This document shows positions 15,918-25,917 of a stretch of 64,000 nt of DNA, in pieces. The translations under genes and the position numbers were made by a program. The first letter of the stretch is position 1. Each line of letters starts with the position of its first letter. A model generated the notes under the pieces. That model was not told the origin of the DNA, ran no database searches, and was given only the letters and a program-made list of their open reading frames with translations. Source of the DNA: Pseudomonas aestuarii (lineage in GTDB: Bacteria; Pseudomonadota; Gammaproteobacteria; Pseudomonadales; Pseudomonadaceae); the NCBI RefSeq assembly GCF_027988105.1, contig NZ_JAQJZJ010000003.1, positions 124,001-188,000 on the forward strand, given 5' to 3'.

Positions 15918-17881
15918 TCAATGCCCTCCAACTCAACCAGGACGCTGCCTTCGCTGACCATCTCGCCTTCGCTGCAATACAGCGCCTTGACCGTGCCAGC
16001 GTGGGGCGCGCGGATGCTGTGTTCCATCTTCATCGCTTCCAGCACCACCAGCGCGGTGCCGGCCTCGACCCGCTGACCGGTTTCGACCAGTACGCGGACG
16101 ATGCTGCCATTCATCGGCGCCGTCAGGCCACCGTGCTGGCTGTGGCTGGCTTCGACCTCGGCAATCGGATCGAGCTGGCTGATGGCGTGCAAGTCGCCCT
16201 GCCATTCCAGGTAGAGGGTGTTGCCCTGGCGGATGGCATGCAGGCGCCGTTGTAGTACGTCTGGCTGAACCTCGGTGTCTCGCGGGCTGCTGCACAACAG
16301 CGTCTCGCCCTGTAGTCGGGCGACGCCGCAGGCGCGCACCTTTTGCGTGACGCCGTCGCAGGCCAAGTGCAGGTCGATTTCGGTCGGCAGGCCGGCGCGC
16401 CAGCCACTGGTGCCGGCCCACGGCGAATGGAAGTCTTCGTGCTTGCGCCGTAGCGGCTCGCTCTGGGCAAAGGCGTCGCCAGCCAGTTGCCAGAACTCGG
16501 CGGGTAACTCGCTTGGCGGCGGCAGCAGCTGCGCTTCGTAGCGCGGGATAAAGCCGGTATCCAGCTCGGCGTCGGCGAAGGCCGGGTGGGCCAGCACGCG
16601 ACGCAGAAACGCCAGGTTGGTCTTGACCCCGCCAATGCAGGTTTCATTAAGCATGGCCAGCAGGCGCAGGCGTGCTTCCTCGCGGTTGTCGCCCCAGGCG
16701 ATCAGCTTGCCGAGCATCGGGTCATAGAAGGGCGAGACCTCGTCACCTTCGGCTACGCCCGTATCGACGCGGCGACCCGGGCCGGCCGCGGGTTCGCGGT
16801 ACAGGCTCAAGCGTCCGGTGGACGGCAGGAAGTCGTGCTCCGGGTCTTCGGCATACAGGCGCACTTCGATGGCGTGGCCGATCAAGGGCACCTGCTGCTG
16901 GGTCAGCGGCAGCGGCTCGCCACGGGCGACGCGGATCTGCCAGGCGACCAGGTCGAGGCCGGTGATGGCCTCGGTGACCGGGTGCTCGACCTGCAGGCGG
17001 GTGTTCATCTCCATGAAGAAGAAGTCGCCGCGTTCATCCAGCAGAAACTCCACGGTGCCGGCGCCGACATAGCCGATGGCCTGGGCGGCCTTGACTGCGG
17101 CCTCGCCCATGGCGCGGCGCAGTTCGGGGCTGAGGCCCGGCGCCGGCGCTTCCTCGACCACCTTCTGGTGGCGACGCTGGATCGAGCAGTCGCGCTCATT
17201 CAGGTACAGGCAGTGGCCGTGCTGGTCGGCAAATACCTGGATCTCCACGTGGCGTGGTTTGAGTACGTATTTTTCCACCAGCATGCGCGAGTCGCCGAAC
17301 GACGACTGCGCCTCGCGCTGGGCGCTGGCCAGGGCTTCGGCCAACTCGCTCTCGCGCTCGACCACCTTCATGCCCTTGCCGCCGCCACCGGCGGTGGCCT
17401 TGAGCAAGACCGGGTAGCCGATGACTTCGGCGGCGGCGCGGAAGGTTTCCAGATCCTGGGCCTCGCCGTGATAGCCAGGCACCAGCGGCACGCCGGCGGC
17501 GTCCATCAGCGCCTTGGCCGCGGACTTGCTGCCCATGGCGTCGATGGCACTGGCCGGCGGGCCGAGGAACAGCAGGCCGGCGGCTTCGATGGCGCGGGCA
17601 AAGCCGGCGTTCTCGGAGAGGAAGCCGTAGCCCGGGTGGATGGCCTGGGCGCCGCTGGCCTGGGCCGCGGCAATCAGTGCGTCGATGCGCAGGTAGCTGT
17701 CGGCCGGCTTGGCGCCGCCCAGGTCGATGGCGATGTCCGCCTCGCGCACGTGGCGGGCGCTACGGTCGACGGCGCTGTGTACCGCCACGGTGGTGATGCC
17801 CATGGCCTTGGCCGTGCGCATCACCCGGCAGGCGATTTCGCCGCGGTTGGCGATCAGCAGGGTGTCGATGTGCTTGCTCAT
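15914..17881 (-). CDS. liuD: Methylcrotonyl-CoA carboxylase, biotin-containing alpha subunit
   Basis: Biotin carboxylase subunit of 655 residues that carboxylates its biotin using ATP and bicarbonate and delivers the carboxyl group to 3-methylcrotonyl-CoA bound by LiuB. The order is a biotin-carboxylase N-domain ([20 protein letters not shown]), the ATP-grasp glycine-rich loop [26 protein letters not shown] and the biotin-attachment domain with the biotinylated lysine in EAMKMEHS near residue 617. The start overlaps the stop of a 28-codon reading frame that duplicates the end of liuC. The 3' end overlaps liuE. Confidence 0.95.
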   Translation of the reverse strand: MSKHIDTLLIANRGEIACRVMRTAKAMGITTVAVHSAVDRSARHVREADIAIDLGGAKPADSYLRIDALIAAAQASGAQAIHPGYGFLSENAGFARAIEAAGLLFLGPPASAIDAMGSKSAAKALMDAAGVPLVPGYHGEAQDLETFRAAAEVIGYPVLLKATAGGGGKGMKVVERESELAEALASAQREAQSSFGDSRMLVEKYVLKPRHVEIQVFADQHGHCLYLNERDCSIQRRHQKVVEEAPAPGLSPELRRAMGEAAVKAAQAIGYVGAGTVEFLLDERGDFFFMEMNTRLQVEHPVTEAITGLDLVAWQIRVARGEPLPLTQQQVPLIGHAIEVRLYAEDPEHDFLPSTGRLSLYREPAAGPGRRVDTGVAEGDEVSPFYDPMLGKLIAWGDNREEARLRLLAMLNETCIGGVKTNLAFLRRVLAHPAFADAELDTGFIPRYEAQLLPPPSELPAEFWQLAGDAFAQSEPLRRKHEDFHSPWAGTSGWRAGLPTEIDLHLACDGVTQKVRACGVARLQGETLLCSSPRDTEVQPDVLQRRLHAIRQGNTLYLEWQGDLHAISQLDPIAEVEASHSQHGGLTAPMNGSIVRVLVETGQRVEAGTALVVLEAMKMEHSIRAPHAGTVKALYCSEGEMVSEGSVLVELEGIE

Positions 17882-17964
17882 GCTTGTGGCTCCTGCCGGA
17901 GGGATTGGCGTTTATCGAGCCAGCTGTCGCACTGGACGGTATGCAGCACTAGGTCGCGAGGCAT
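17878..17964 (-). CDS. 28-codon ORF carrying a duplicated liuC tail
   Basis: Short frame MPRDLVLHTVQCDSWLDKRQ and on to a QEPQA ending, whose last part mirrors the LiuC C-terminus LDKRKPSWQEPQ. At DNA level, 17884-17919 repeats 17970-18005 (identical outer 14 and 10 bases, diverged middle). Its ATG lies 3 bases after the liuC stop and its TGA overlaps the liuD ATG (ATGA), so it could act as a translational bridge. It is unlikely to encode a functional protein. Confidence 0.35.
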   Translation of the reverse strand: MPRDLVLHTVQCDSWLDKRQSLRQEPQA

Positions 17965-17966
17965 AG

Positions 17967-18764
17967 TCATTGTGGCTCCTGCCAGCTGGGCTTGCGTTTA
18001 TCGAGGAACGCGCGCAGGCCTTCCTGGCCTTCGGCGCTGACGCGGATGCGGGCGATGGCGTTTTCGGTGTAACGGCGCAGGGCCGGGGTGAGCACGCCGC
18101 TGGCGACTTCCTTGAGCAGGTCCTTGCTCGCCTGCATCGCCTGCGGGCTGTTGAGCAGCAGGTTGGCGACCCAGTCGTTGACCGCGTCGTCCAGCGCCTC
18201 GGCCGGGTAGCTCTCGGCCAACAGGCCCAGTTCACGGGCCCGCTCGCCGCTGAAACGTTCGGCGGTCAGGGCATAGCGGCGTGCCGCGCGCTCACCGATG
18301 GCCTGCACGACGAAGGGGCTGATCACCGCCGGGGCCAGGCCGATACGCACCTCCGACAGGCACAGTTGCGCGTCGTCGGTGCCGATGGCCATGTCGCAGC
18401 AGGCGATCAGGCCCAGGGCGCCGCCGAAGGCCGCACCCTGGACCACGGCCAGGGTCGGAATCTTCAGCTGGTAGAGGTTGTGCATCAGCTCGGCCAATTC
18501 CCGTGAATCGGCCAGGTTGGCGCTGTAGTCGAGGGTCGCGGCGTGCTGCATCCAGGCCAGGTCGGCACCGGCGGAGAAGTGCTTGCCGCGGCCGCGCAGC
18601 AGCAGGAAACGCAGGCTCTTGTCGGCCTGCACGTCATCGAGGGCGAGGATCAGCTCGCGGATCATCTCGGCGTTGAAGGCGTTGTTCTTGTCGGCACGGT
18701 TGAGCCAGAGAGTGGCGAAACCGCGCGGGTCTGTTTCCAGTTCGATGGTGCTGAAGTCGGTCAT
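17967..18764 (-). CDS. liuC: Methylglutaconyl-CoA hydratase
   Basis: Crotonase-family enzyme of 265 residues that hydrates 3-methylglutaconyl-CoA to HMG-CoA. The oxyanion-hole loops are visible in GKHFSAGADLAWMQ and GAAFGGALGLIACCD, with the active-site region SEVRIGLAPAVISPFV after them. The start MTDFSTIELETDPRG at 18764 is chosen because the upstream open frame runs through a REP palindrome and has no family resemblance. The gene sits between liuB and liuD, as in other pseudomonads. Its 3' end is partly duplicated just downstream. Confidence 0.92.
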   Translation of the reverse strand: MTDFSTIELETDPRGFATLWLNRADKNNAFNAEMIRELILALDDVQADKSLRFLLLRGRGKHFSAGADLAWMQHAATLDYSANLADSRELAELMHNLYQLKIPTLAVVQGAAFGGALGLIACCDMAIGTDDAQLCLSEVRIGLAPAVISPFVVQAIGERAARRYALTAERFSGERARELGLLAESYPAEALDDAVNDWVANLLLNSPQAMQASKDLLKEVASGVLTPALRRYTENAIARIRVSAEGQEGLRAFLDKRKPSWQEPQ

Positions 18765-18793
18765 GGTCTGTCGCGTTCCTCGATGCTGCTGTT

Positions 18794-18875
18794 TGTAGGA
18801 GGTCCTACCTCGGGGCGAAGCTCTGGCTTCGAGCAGGCTGTCGCCTGCGTTCACCGCGAGGTCGCGCCTCCTACA
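18794..18875. repeat. REP-type inverted repeat pair between liuC and liuB
   Basis: Outer arms at 18794-18818 and 18851-18875, beginning TGTAGGAGG and ending CCTCCTACA, with inner hairpins. The arms are imperfect. Composition and size match pseudomonad REP elements; it may stabilise or separate message segments of the liu operon. Confidence 0.7.
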
Positions 18876-18898
18876 GGTTGGGGGGCGCCTTGATGCCG

Positions 18899-20506
18899 TT
18901 ACATGCGGAACACACCAAAGGTGGTCGGCTCGATCGGCGCATTGAGGCTGGCGGACAACGCCAGGCCGAGCACCTCGCGGGTCTGCGCCGGGTCGATGAC
19001 GCCGTCGTCCCACAGCCGCGCGCTGGAATAGTAGGGGTGGCCCTGGCGCTCGTACTGTTCGAGGATCGGCTGCTTCAGTTTGGCTTCCTCCTCGGCGGAG
19101 AAGTCGTGGCCGGCGCGCGCTGCCTGCTCGTGCTTGACCTGGACCAGGACGCCGGCGGCCTGTTCGGCGCCCATCACGCCGATCCGCGCGTTCGGCCACA
19201 TCCACAGGAAACGCGGGTCGTAGGCGCGGCCGCACATGCCGTAGTTGCCGGCGCCGAAGCTGCCGCCGATGATCACGGTGAACTTCGGCACCTTGGCGCA
19301 GGCCACGGCGTTGACCAGCTTGGCGCCGTGCTTGGCGATGCCGCCGGCCTCGTACTTCTGGCCGACCATGAAGCCGGTGATGTTCTGCAGGAACAGCAGG
19401 GGAATGCCGCGCTGGCAGGCCAGTTCGATGAAGTGCGCGCCTTTCTGCGCCGATTCGGCGAACAAGATCCCGTTGTTGGCGAGGATCGCCACCGGATAAC
19501 CCTGGATATGGGCGAAGCCGCAGACCAGGGTGGCGCCGAACAGTGCCTTGAACTCGTCGAACAGCGAGCCGTCGACGGTGCGCGCGATCACCTCGCGTAC
19601 ATCGAAGGGCTGCTTGGCGTCGGCCGGGATCACCCCATAGAGCTCTTCGGCGTCGTACAGCGGGGCGATCGGCTCGCGATTATTCAGCACGCCGAGCTTG
19701 CGCCAGTTCAAATTGGCGATGCTGCGCCGGGCCAGGGCCAGGGCGTGTTCGTCGTTGTCGGCGTAGTGGTCGGCGACCCCCGAAGTCTTGCAGTGCACGT
19801 CGGCACCGCCCAGGTCCTCGGCGCTGACCACCTCGCCGGTGGCGGCCTTCACCAGCGGCGGGCCGGCGAGGAAGATGGTCGCCTGGTTGCGCACCATGAT
19901 CGCCTCGTCGGCCATGGCCGGCACATAGGCGCCGCCGGCGGTGCAGGAGCCCATGACCACGGCGATCTGCGGGATGCCCATGGCGCTCATGTTGGCCTGG
20001 TTGAAGAAGATCCGCCCGAAGTGCTCGCGGTCGGGGAACACCTCGTCCTGGCGCGGCAGGTTGGCGCCGCCGGAGTCCACCAGGTAGATGCACGGCAGGC
20101 GGTTCTGCTGGGCGATGGCCTGGGCGCGCAGGTGCTTCTTCACGGTCAGCGGGTAGTAGCTGCCGCCTTTTACCGTGGCGTCGTTGGCCACGATCATGCA
20201 CTCGACGCCTTCGACCCGGCCGATACCGGCGATCACCCCGGCGGCGGGTACGTCTTCCCCATAGACGCCATGGGCGGCCAACTGGCCGATCTCCAGGAAG
20301 GGCGAGCCGAGGTCGAGCAGGCGGTTGATCCGTTCGCGCGGCAGCAGCTTGCCGCGCGAGGTGTGGCGGTGCTGGGCCTTCTCGCCGCCGCCTTCATGGA
20401 CGCGGGCTAGGAGGGCGCGCAGGTCGTTCACCTGGGTGAGCATCGCCGCGCTGTTGGTGGCGAACTCCGGGGAACGGTTGTTGATCTGGGTATGCAGGAT
20501 GGCCAT
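18899..20506 (-). CDS. liuB: Methylcrotonyl-CoA carboxylase, carboxyltransferase beta subunit
   Basis: Carboxyltransferase subunit of 535 residues that transfers CO2 from LiuD biotin to 3-methylcrotonyl-CoA, giving 3-methylglutaconyl-CoA. It shows both carboxyltransferase halves: [16 protein letters not shown] and [16 protein letters not shown] in the first, [20 protein letters not shown] and [19 protein letters not shown] in the second. The start [15 protein letters not shown] at 20506 is preferred over longer frames because upstream sequence belongs to a REP repeat. It lies between liuA and liuC. Confidence 0.94.
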   Translation of the reverse strand: MAILHTQINNRSPEFATNSAAMLTQVNDLRALLARVHEGGGEKAQHRHTSRGKLLPRERINRLLDLGSPFLEIGQLAAHGVYGEDVPAAGVIAGIGRVEGVECMIVANDATVKGGSYYPLTVKKHLRAQAIAQQNRLPCIYLVDSGGANLPRQDEVFPDREHFGRIFFNQANMSAMGIPQIAVVMGSCTAGGAYVPAMADEAIMVRNQATIFLAGPPLVKAATGEVVSAEDLGGADVHCKTSGVADHYADNDEHALALARRSIANLNWRKLGVLNNREPIAPLYDAEELYGVIPADAKQPFDVREVIARTVDGSLFDEFKALFGATLVCGFAHIQGYPVAILANNGILFAESAQKGAHFIELACQRGIPLLFLQNITGFMVGQKYEAGGIAKHGAKLVNAVACAKVPKFTVIIGGSFGAGNYGMCGRAYDPRFLWMWPNARIGVMGAEQAAGVLVQVKHEQAARAGHDFSAEEEAKLKQPILEQYERQGHPYYSSARLWDDGVIDPAQTREVLGLALSASLNAPIEPTTFGVFRM

Positions 20507-20538
20507 CTGGGGCGCTCCGTCGAATTGGGCATGTTTCG

Positions 20539-20595
20539 TAGGAGCCAGCTTGCTGGCGATCCGGGGTAAAAGCATCGCCAGCAAGCTGGCTCCTA
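20539..20595. repeat. Perfect REP inverted repeat between liuA and liuB
   Basis: Two perfectly complementary 22-base arms (20539-20560 and 20574-20595) around a 13-base loop. Each arm reads TAGGAGCCAGCTTGCTGG outward to inward, a common Pseudomonas REP type. Such REPINs are usually spread by a RAYT transposase encoded elsewhere; none is seen here. It could fold in the liu transcript. Confidence 0.9.
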
Positions 20596-20607
20596 CAAAG
20601 GGCTCGA

Positions 20608-21789
20608 CTACTTGGTTTCGTTGAACAGCTCGCGGCCGATCAGCATGCGGCGGATTTCGCTGGTGCCGGCGCCGATTTCGTAGAGCTTAGCGTCACGCCA
20701 CAGACGGCCAGTGGGGTAATCGTTGATGTAGCCGTTGCCGCCGAGGATCTGGATCGCCTCGCCGGCGAGCCAGGTGGCTTTTTCCGCGGTATAGAGGATC
20801 ACCCCGGCGCAGTCCTTGCGGACCTGGCGTGCATGTCCAGAGCCGATCGAATCGAGGTGCTTGCCTACGGAGTAGAGATAGGCGCGGCATGCCTGGAGGG
20901 TGGTGTACATGTCGGCGACCTTGCCCTGGATCAGCTGGAACTCGCCGATGCTCTGACCGAACTGCTTGCGGTCATGGATATAGGGCACGATCACATCCAT
21001 CGCCGCCTGCATCAGACCCAATGGCCCGCCGCTGAGTACGGCACGTTCGTAGTCGAGGCCGCTCATCAGTACCTTGACGCCTTCGCCAACCTGGCCCAGT
21101 ACGTTCTCCTCGGGAACCTCGACATCCTGGAACACCAACTCGCCGGTGTGCGAACCACGCATGCCGAGCTTGTCGAGCTTCTGCGCGCAGCTGAAACCTG
21201 GCGTGCCTTTTTCCAGAATGAAAGCCGTCATGCCCTTGGCGCCGGCGCTCAGGTCGGTCTTGGCGTAGACCACCAGCACGTCACAATCGGGGCCGTTGGT
21301 GATCCACATCTTGGTGCCGTTGAGTACATAACGGTCGCCTTTCTTGTCGGCGCGTAGCTTCATCGATACGACGTCGGAGCCGGAATTCGGCTCACTCATC
21401 GCCAAGGCACCGATGTGTTCGCCGGTGACCAGCTTGGGCAGGAACTTGGCCTTCTGTGCATCGCTACCGTTACGGTTGATCTGGTTGACGCACAGATTGG
21501 AGTGGGCGCCGTAGGACAGACCGATGCCGCCTGCAGCGCGGGAGATCTCTTCCATGGCAATCATATGGGCCAGGTAGCCCATGCCCGAGCCACCATATTG
21601 TTCCGGGACGGTCATGCCGAGCAGGCCCATGTCACCGAACTTGCGCCACAGGTCCATGGGGAATTGATCGGTGCGGTCCGCGGCCTCCGCGCGTGGGGCG
21701 ATTTCTTTGGCTGCAAAGCTGGCAACGGAATCGCGCAGCATGTCGATGTCTTCACCAAGGAAGAAATTCAGTCCGGGCAAATGGCTCAT
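20608..21789 (-). CDS. liuA: Isovaleryl-CoA dehydrogenase
   Basis: FAD-dependent acyl-CoA dehydrogenase of 393 residues that oxidises isovaleryl-CoA to 3-methylcrotonyl-CoA and passes electrons to electron-transfer flavoprotein. Isovaleryl-specific features are visible: the catalytic glutamate is in the unusual loop position [14 protein letters not shown] (about residue 245), and the C-terminal [19 protein letters not shown] and [17 protein letters not shown] close the active site. First enzyme gene of the liu operon, 37 bases after liuR. Confidence 0.94.
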   Translation of the reverse strand: MSHLPGLNFFLGEDIDMLRDSVASFAAKEIAPRAEAADRTDQFPMDLWRKFGDMGLLGMTVPEQYGGSGMGYLAHMIAMEEISRAAGGIGLSYGAHSNLCVNQINRNGSDAQKAKFLPKLVTGEHIGALAMSEPNSGSDVVSMKLRADKKGDRYVLNGTKMWITNGPDCDVLVVYAKTDLSAGAKGMTAFILEKGTPGFSCAQKLDKLGMRGSHTGELVFQDVEVPEENVLGQVGEGVKVLMSGLDYERAVLSGGPLGLMQAAMDVIVPYIHDRKQFGQSIGEFQLIQGKVADMYTTLQACRAYLYSVGKHLDSIGSGHARQVRKDCAGVILYTAEKATWLAGEAIQILGGNGYINDYPTGRLWRDAKLYEIGAGTSEIRRMLIGRELFNETK

Positions 21790-21826
21790 GGTCCAGCTCT
21801 CCTGTAGTCGTTGTCGATTGCTTGAT

Positions 21827-22207
21827 TCATGCCGCAGGTTGCCGCAGTGCGGCCTGGCAGCGTTGTTCTGCAGTGTTCAATTCCAGCTGCATGTGCTGGA
21901 TGTCCAGAATCTGTTGTTCGAGTTGCTCCCGGCGTCCGGCGATCTTCTCCAGAAAGCGACTCAGTTGCTTGTGGTTGCCGCCGGCGGGGTCGTACATACC
22001 GATCAGCTCCTTGCATTCAGCCAGCGAGAAGCCGATACGCTTGCCCCGCAGGATCAGCCTCAGCGTGACCCCGTCGCGTAGCGAGTAGATACGCTCCTGG
22101 CCACGTCGTTGGGGCACAAGCAGGCCCTGTTCTTCGTAGAAGCGGATGGTGCGGGTGGTCACTTCCATCTCGCGAGCGAGTTCGGAAATGCTGTATGTCC
22201 CAGACAT
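21827..22207 (-). CDS. liuR: MerR-family regulator LiuR
   Basis: MerR-type regulator of 126 residues with the winged helix at the N-terminus ([37 protein letters not shown]) and a dimerisation helix at about residues 80-115. It lacks a metal-binding cysteine cluster, consistent with a catabolic, acyl-CoA-type signal. First gene of the liu operon, transcribed with liuABCDE; a probable operator lies 18 bases upstream. The start is given as ATG 22207; a GTG at 22213 is an alternative. Confidence 0.9.
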   Translation of the reverse strand: MSGTYSISELAREMEVTTRTIRFYEEQGLLVPQRRGQERIYSLRDGVTLRLILRGKRIGFSLAECKELIGMYDPAGGNHKQLSRFLEKIAGRREQLEQQILDIQHMQLELNTAEQRCQAALRQPAA

Positions 22208-22224
22208 GCTCACTCGTGTATGAC

Positions 22225-22243
22225 CTTTACGTTAACGGTTACG
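22225..22243 (-). promoter_or_regulatory. Probable LiuR operator in the liu promoter
   Basis: TTTACGTTAACGGTTA with a perfect CGTTAACG core (22230-22237), just upstream of liuR. It resembles the LiuR motif as I remember it from comparative genomics (a TTTACGTNNACGTAAA-like palindrome) and would place the regulator at its own operon promoter. Confidence 0.55.
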
Positions 22244-22316
22244 CGCATCCCGCGTTTTTAACCACTGATGCATCACCAGGCGGTTAAGTACTCAGGTGGT
22301 GTGGTGCAACCGCGCT

Positions 22317-22355
22317 GATCAGCGCGGGACCTTCGAGAAGGCCCCGCGCTTGATC
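22317..22355 (-). terminator. Hairpin at the end of the ferredoxin oxidoreductase gene
   Basis: Long near-perfect stem from GATCAGCGCGGG (22317-22328) to the complementary CCGCGCTTGATC side (22344-22355), with an inner CCTT/AAGG stem around CGAG. It includes the stop codon of the 1187-residue gene. No clear T tract follows on the minus strand, so factor-independent termination is likely but not certain. Confidence 0.6.
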
Positions 22356-25300
22356 AGAGCTGGGCGGCGTGGATGCGTACGGGTTTCTCGGCTAGGCCGG
22401 CATCGTGGAACTGATCGCCATTGCGCCATTGTTCGAGGAGCTGGGTCTTCTGCTGCTCGGCGTGTGCCAGGTAGCGCTCCTTGACCGGGCCATACCCGCG
22501 TACGGCATCTGGCAGGCTGGCCAGCTTCACTGCTGTCTCGAGCTTTTGCGGGCTGAGGTCCATTAGCAGTTGGTCGAGGGTCTGTTCGTAGCTGTCTAAC
22601 CACTCGCGCTCGACTTTACGTTCGTGGGTATAGCCGAACGGGTCCAGCCAGGTGTTACGCAGGAATTTCATTTTGGCCAGCAGCTTGAACCCCTTGAGCA
22701 TCCACGGGCCGAAGCTGCGCTTGGCCGGCTCGACGCCTGGGCCGGCTTTGTTCAGTAGCGGTGGAGCCAGGTGGAAGCTCAGACTGTAGTCGCCCTCGAA
22801 AGTCGCTTCGATTTTCTTGAGGAACTCGCCATTGGTGAACAGGCGCGCCACTTCGTACTCGTCTTTGATTGCCAGGACTTTGAAGTAGTAGCGCGCCACC
22901 GCCTCGGTGAGCGGGCCCGGCTGGCCGGACAGGGCACATTCCGCTGCGCTGAATTGCTCGACACGCTCCTGATAACGCTTGGCCAGGGTCGCATCCTGGT
23001 ACTCGGTGAGGAATTCGGCACGCCGGGCAATGCTTTCCTCCAGGCTCTGCGACAGTTGGCGGTCGCGGCTCTGGACTTTGTTGGCTTCAAGTTTGCGCTG
23101 CACGCGTGGTAGATCGACGGCGGCGCGGCGCCCCCAGGCGAAGGCCGAACGGTTGAACTCGACCGCAGTGCCATTAAGTTCTATGGCTTGCAGCAGGGCG
23201 TCTTCGCCCACCGGCAGCCAGCCGTGCTGATAGGCAAAGCCGAGCATGAAGGTGTTGGTGGCGATGGAATCACCCATCAGCGCGGTAGCGATCTGGCTGG
23301 CGTCGATAAAGCTGACCTGATCATCGCCGGCCGCTTCGCGGATTTGCGCGGCCATGTCCTGGGTACGGAACTGCGGGTCGGGGTTGGCTTGTAGGTCGCC
23401 GCTTTCCGCCTGCTTGGCGAAGGTACGCACGAATGCGCTGGTGATGCTTTGTTCGCTGTTGACCAGTACGTGGGTGACGCCCTGACGCAACTTGGTCAGG
23501 GTTTCACTATTGGCGCTGACCACCAGGTCGCAGCCGAGCAACAGGCTGGTTTCGCCTTCGGCGATGCGCGGTGCGAACAGCTGCTCCTGACGTGCGGCGA
23601 TACGGATGTGCGACCACACCGCGCCGCCTTTCTGCGCCATGCCGGCCATGTCCAGGTTGAGTGCACCCTTGCCTTCTATAAAGGCGGCCATGCCGAGCAG
23701 GGCGCCGATGGTCACCACGCCGGTACCGCCGACACCGGTAACCAGGATGCTATAGGGCTCATCCAGGTTAAGCGGCGCGGGTTGCGGCAGGTCCCAGCGC
23801 TCTTCGCTGTTTTCAGCCAGGGCCTTGGGTTTGCGCAGCTTGCCGCCCTCGACGGTGACGAAGCTCGGGCAGAAACCGGAAAGGCAGGTGAAATCCTTGT
23901 TGCAGGAGGACTGGTCGATCTCGCGCTTGCGCCCGAATTCGGTTTCTACAGCGACCACTGACATGCAGTTGGATTTGCTGCTGCAATCGCCGCATCCCTC
24001 ACACACGGCTTCGTTGATCACCACGCGGCGTGCCGGGTCTGGGAACTTGCCACGCTTGCGCCGGCGACGCTTCTCGGCGGCGCATGTTTGGTCGTAGATC
24101 AGTGCCGAGACACCAGGGAACTCGCGCAGCTCTTTCTGACATTCTTCCATCCGCTCGCGGGCAAATACCGGCACGCCTTCGGCAAGGTCCTTGGCGTTGC
24201 GGTATTTGTCTGGATCCTCGCTGACCACGAGGATGCGCTGTACGCCTTCGGCAGCAAGTTGGCGGCTGATTTGCGCCACGCTCAAGGTGCCGTCTACCGG
24301 TTGGCCACCGGTCATGGCGACTGCATCGTTATAGAGAATCTTGTAGGTGATCCGCGACTTGGCTGCTACCGCCGCCCGGATCGCCAGCAGGCCGGAATGG
24401 AAGTAGGTGCCGTCACCGAGGTTGGCGAATACATGCTGGGTTTCGGTGAACGGAGCCTGGCCGATCCAAGCTGCGCCTTCGCCGCCCATTTGGCTGAAGG
24501 TCTGGGTCTGCGGATAGATCCAAGCAGCCATGTAATGGCAGCCAATGCCGGCTAGCGCGCGGCTGCCTTCGGGGACCTTGGTCGAGGTGTTATGCGGGCA
24601 GCCGGAGCAGTAGTGCGGCACCCGATCCATCAGGTTATTGAAGTGCCCCTTGCACGCCAACTGGGCGTCGAGGACTGCCAGGCTCACCTGCAGTTGAGCG
24701 TTCTGTTGCTGCCGCAAAATGCGTCCGGCCAACGCGCGAGCGATCTGGGCCGGGGTCAGTTCGCCGATTGCCGGCAGCAGCCAGCCGGTGTGCGGCAGGC
24801 TCCATTCGCCTTTGTCATCGAACTTGCCGACGATGTGCGGGCGTACGTCTTCGCGCCAATTGTAGAGTTCTTCTTTTAGCTGGTACTCGATCAGGTGACG
24901 TTTTTCCTCGATCACCACGATCTCTTCCAGCCCTTCGGCAAACTGGCGCACCCCATCAGCTTCCAGTGGCCAGATCATGCCGACCTTGTACAAACGCAGA
25001 CCGAGTTGCTGCGCCATGGCCTCATCAATGCCGAGAATCTTCAGCGCCTGGCAGACGTCAAGGTAGGACTTGCCGGAGGTGATGATGCCGATGCGCGCCT
25101 TTGGCGAGTCGAGCACGATGCGGTCGAGGCGGTTGGCCTTGGCATACGCCAGTGCGGCATACAGTTTGTGCTCGAGCAGACGTTGTTCCTGTGCCAGGGG
25201 AGGATCAGGCCAGCGGATATTGAGACCGCCCTCGGGTAGCTCGAAGTCGGGGATGATCGGCTGCACGCGATGTGGGTCGAGGTCGACGATGGCCGCACTT

Positions 25301-25917
25301 TCCACGGTGTCGGCGACCGCCTTGAGTGCAACCCAGCAGCCGGAGTACCGCGACATGGCCCAGCCGTGCAGACCGTAATCGAGGTATTCCTGCACCCCGG
25401 ACGGCGCCAGCACCGGCATCATGACGGCCTTGAAGATGTGCTCGGTCTGATGCGGCAGGGACGAGGAACGGGCGCCATGGTCGTCACCGGCAATCGCCAG
25501 AACGCCACCGAACTTGGAGGTGCCGGCAGCATTGGCGTGCCGGAATACATCGCCACAGCGGTCTACTCCGGGGCCCTTGCCATACCACATGCCGAATACA
25601 CCGTCGTACTTGGCACCTTCAAAAATGTTGACCTGCTGGGTGCCCCAAAGCGAGGTAGCGGCTAAGTCTTCATTGACGCCAGGATGGAACACGGTGTGGT
25701 TCTGCTTGAGGTGATCGCGCGCCTTCCACAGGGCCTGGTCGAAGCCGCCCAATGGAGAGCCGCGGTAACCGGAGATAAAACCTGCCGTATTCAGGCCCGC
25801 GTCGAGGTCGCGTTGACGCTGCATCAACGGCAAGCGCACAAGCGCCTGGATCCCGGTCAGCAATACTTTTCCGCTTTGCTGAACGTACTTGTCGTCCAGG
25901 GACGGTGACTTGCTCAT
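22354..25917 (-). CDS. Fused indolepyruvate ferredoxin oxidoreductase-family protein
   Basis: Large thiamine-diphosphate/iron-sulfur 2-oxoacid oxidoreductase of 1187 residues combining IorA- and IorB-like parts. The N-terminal half has pyrimidine- and ThDP-binding domains (AIAGDDHGARSSSLPHQTEH; later HYCSGCPHNTST and FANLGDGTYFHSG). A cysteine-rich ferredoxin segment follows (CEGCGDCSSKSNC, then CNKDFTCLSGFCPSF), then the gamma domain (LVTGVGGTGVVTIGALLGMA). The family oxidatively decarboxylates aryl or branched-chain 2-oxoacids to acyl-CoA. Next to the liu operon, a branched-chain or aromatic 2-oxoacid substrate is plausible, but it is transcribed from its own promoter and ends in its own hairpin upstream of liuR. 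Confidence 0.85.
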   Translation of the reverse strand: MSKSPSLDDKYVQQSGKVLLTGIQALVRLPLMQRQRDLDAGLNTAGFISGYRGSPLGGFDQALWKARDHLKQNHTVFHPGVNEDLAATSLWGTQQVNIFEGAKYDGVFGMWYGKGPGVDRCGDVFRHANAAGTSKFGGVLAIAGDDHGARSSSLPHQTEHIFKAVMMPVLAPSGVQEYLDYGLHGWAMSRYSGCWVALKAVADTVESAAIVDLDPHRVQPIIPDFELPEGGLNIRWPDPPLAQEQRLLEHKLYAALAYAKANRLDRIVLDSPKARIGIITSGKSYLDVCQALKILGIDEAMAQQLGLRLYKVGMIWPLEADGVRQFAEGLEEIVVIEEKRHLIEYQLKEELYNWREDVRPHIVGKFDDKGEWSLPHTGWLLPAIGELTPAQIARALAGRILRQQQNAQLQVSLAVLDAQLACKGHFNNLMDRVPHYCSGCPHNTSTKVPEGSRALAGIGCHYMAAWIYPQTQTFSQMGGEGAAWIGQAPFTETQHVFANLGDGTYFHSGLLAIRAAVAAKSRITYKILYNDAVAMTGGQPVDGTLSVAQISRQLAAEGVQRILVVSEDPDKYRNAKDLAEGVPVFARERMEECQKELREFPGVSALIYDQTCAAEKRRRRKRGKFPDPARRVVINEAVCEGCGDCSSKSNCMSVVAVETEFGRKREIDQSSCNKDFTCLSGFCPSFVTVEGGKLRKPKALAENSEERWDLPQPAPLNLDEPYSILVTGVGGTGVVTIGALLGMAAFIEGKGALNLDMAGMAQKGGAVWSHIRIAARQEQLFAPRIAEGETSLLLGCDLVVSANSETLTKLRQGVTHVLVNSEQSITSAFVRTFAKQAESGDLQANPDPQFRTQDMAAQIREAAGDDQVSFIDASQIATALMGDSIATNTFMLGFAYQHGWLPVGEDALLQAIELNGTAVEFNRSAFAWGRRAAVDLPRVQRKLEANKVQSRDRQLSQSLEESIARRAEFLTEYQDATLAKRYQERVEQFSAAECALSGQPGPLTEAVARYYFKVLAIKDEYEVARLFTNGEFLKKIEATFEGDYSLSFHLAPPLLNKAGPGVEPAKRSFGPWMLKGFKLLAKMKFLRNTWLDPFGYTHERKVEREWLDSYEQTLDQLLMDLSPQKLETAVKLASLPDAVRGYGPVKERYLAHAEQQKTQLLEQWRNGDQFHDAGLAEKPVRIHAAQL

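Noticed and set aside
17967..19235. Longer 422-residue version of LiuC
   Set aside because: The extra N-terminal 157 residues translate a REP repeat and part of liuB antisense to their own frame; the family start is at 18764.
16586..20410. Long plus-strand open frames (484 and 510 codons) opposite liuD and liuB
   Set aside because: Low-complexity Gly/Ala/His/Asp-rich translations antisense to clear carboxylase genes; shadow frames.
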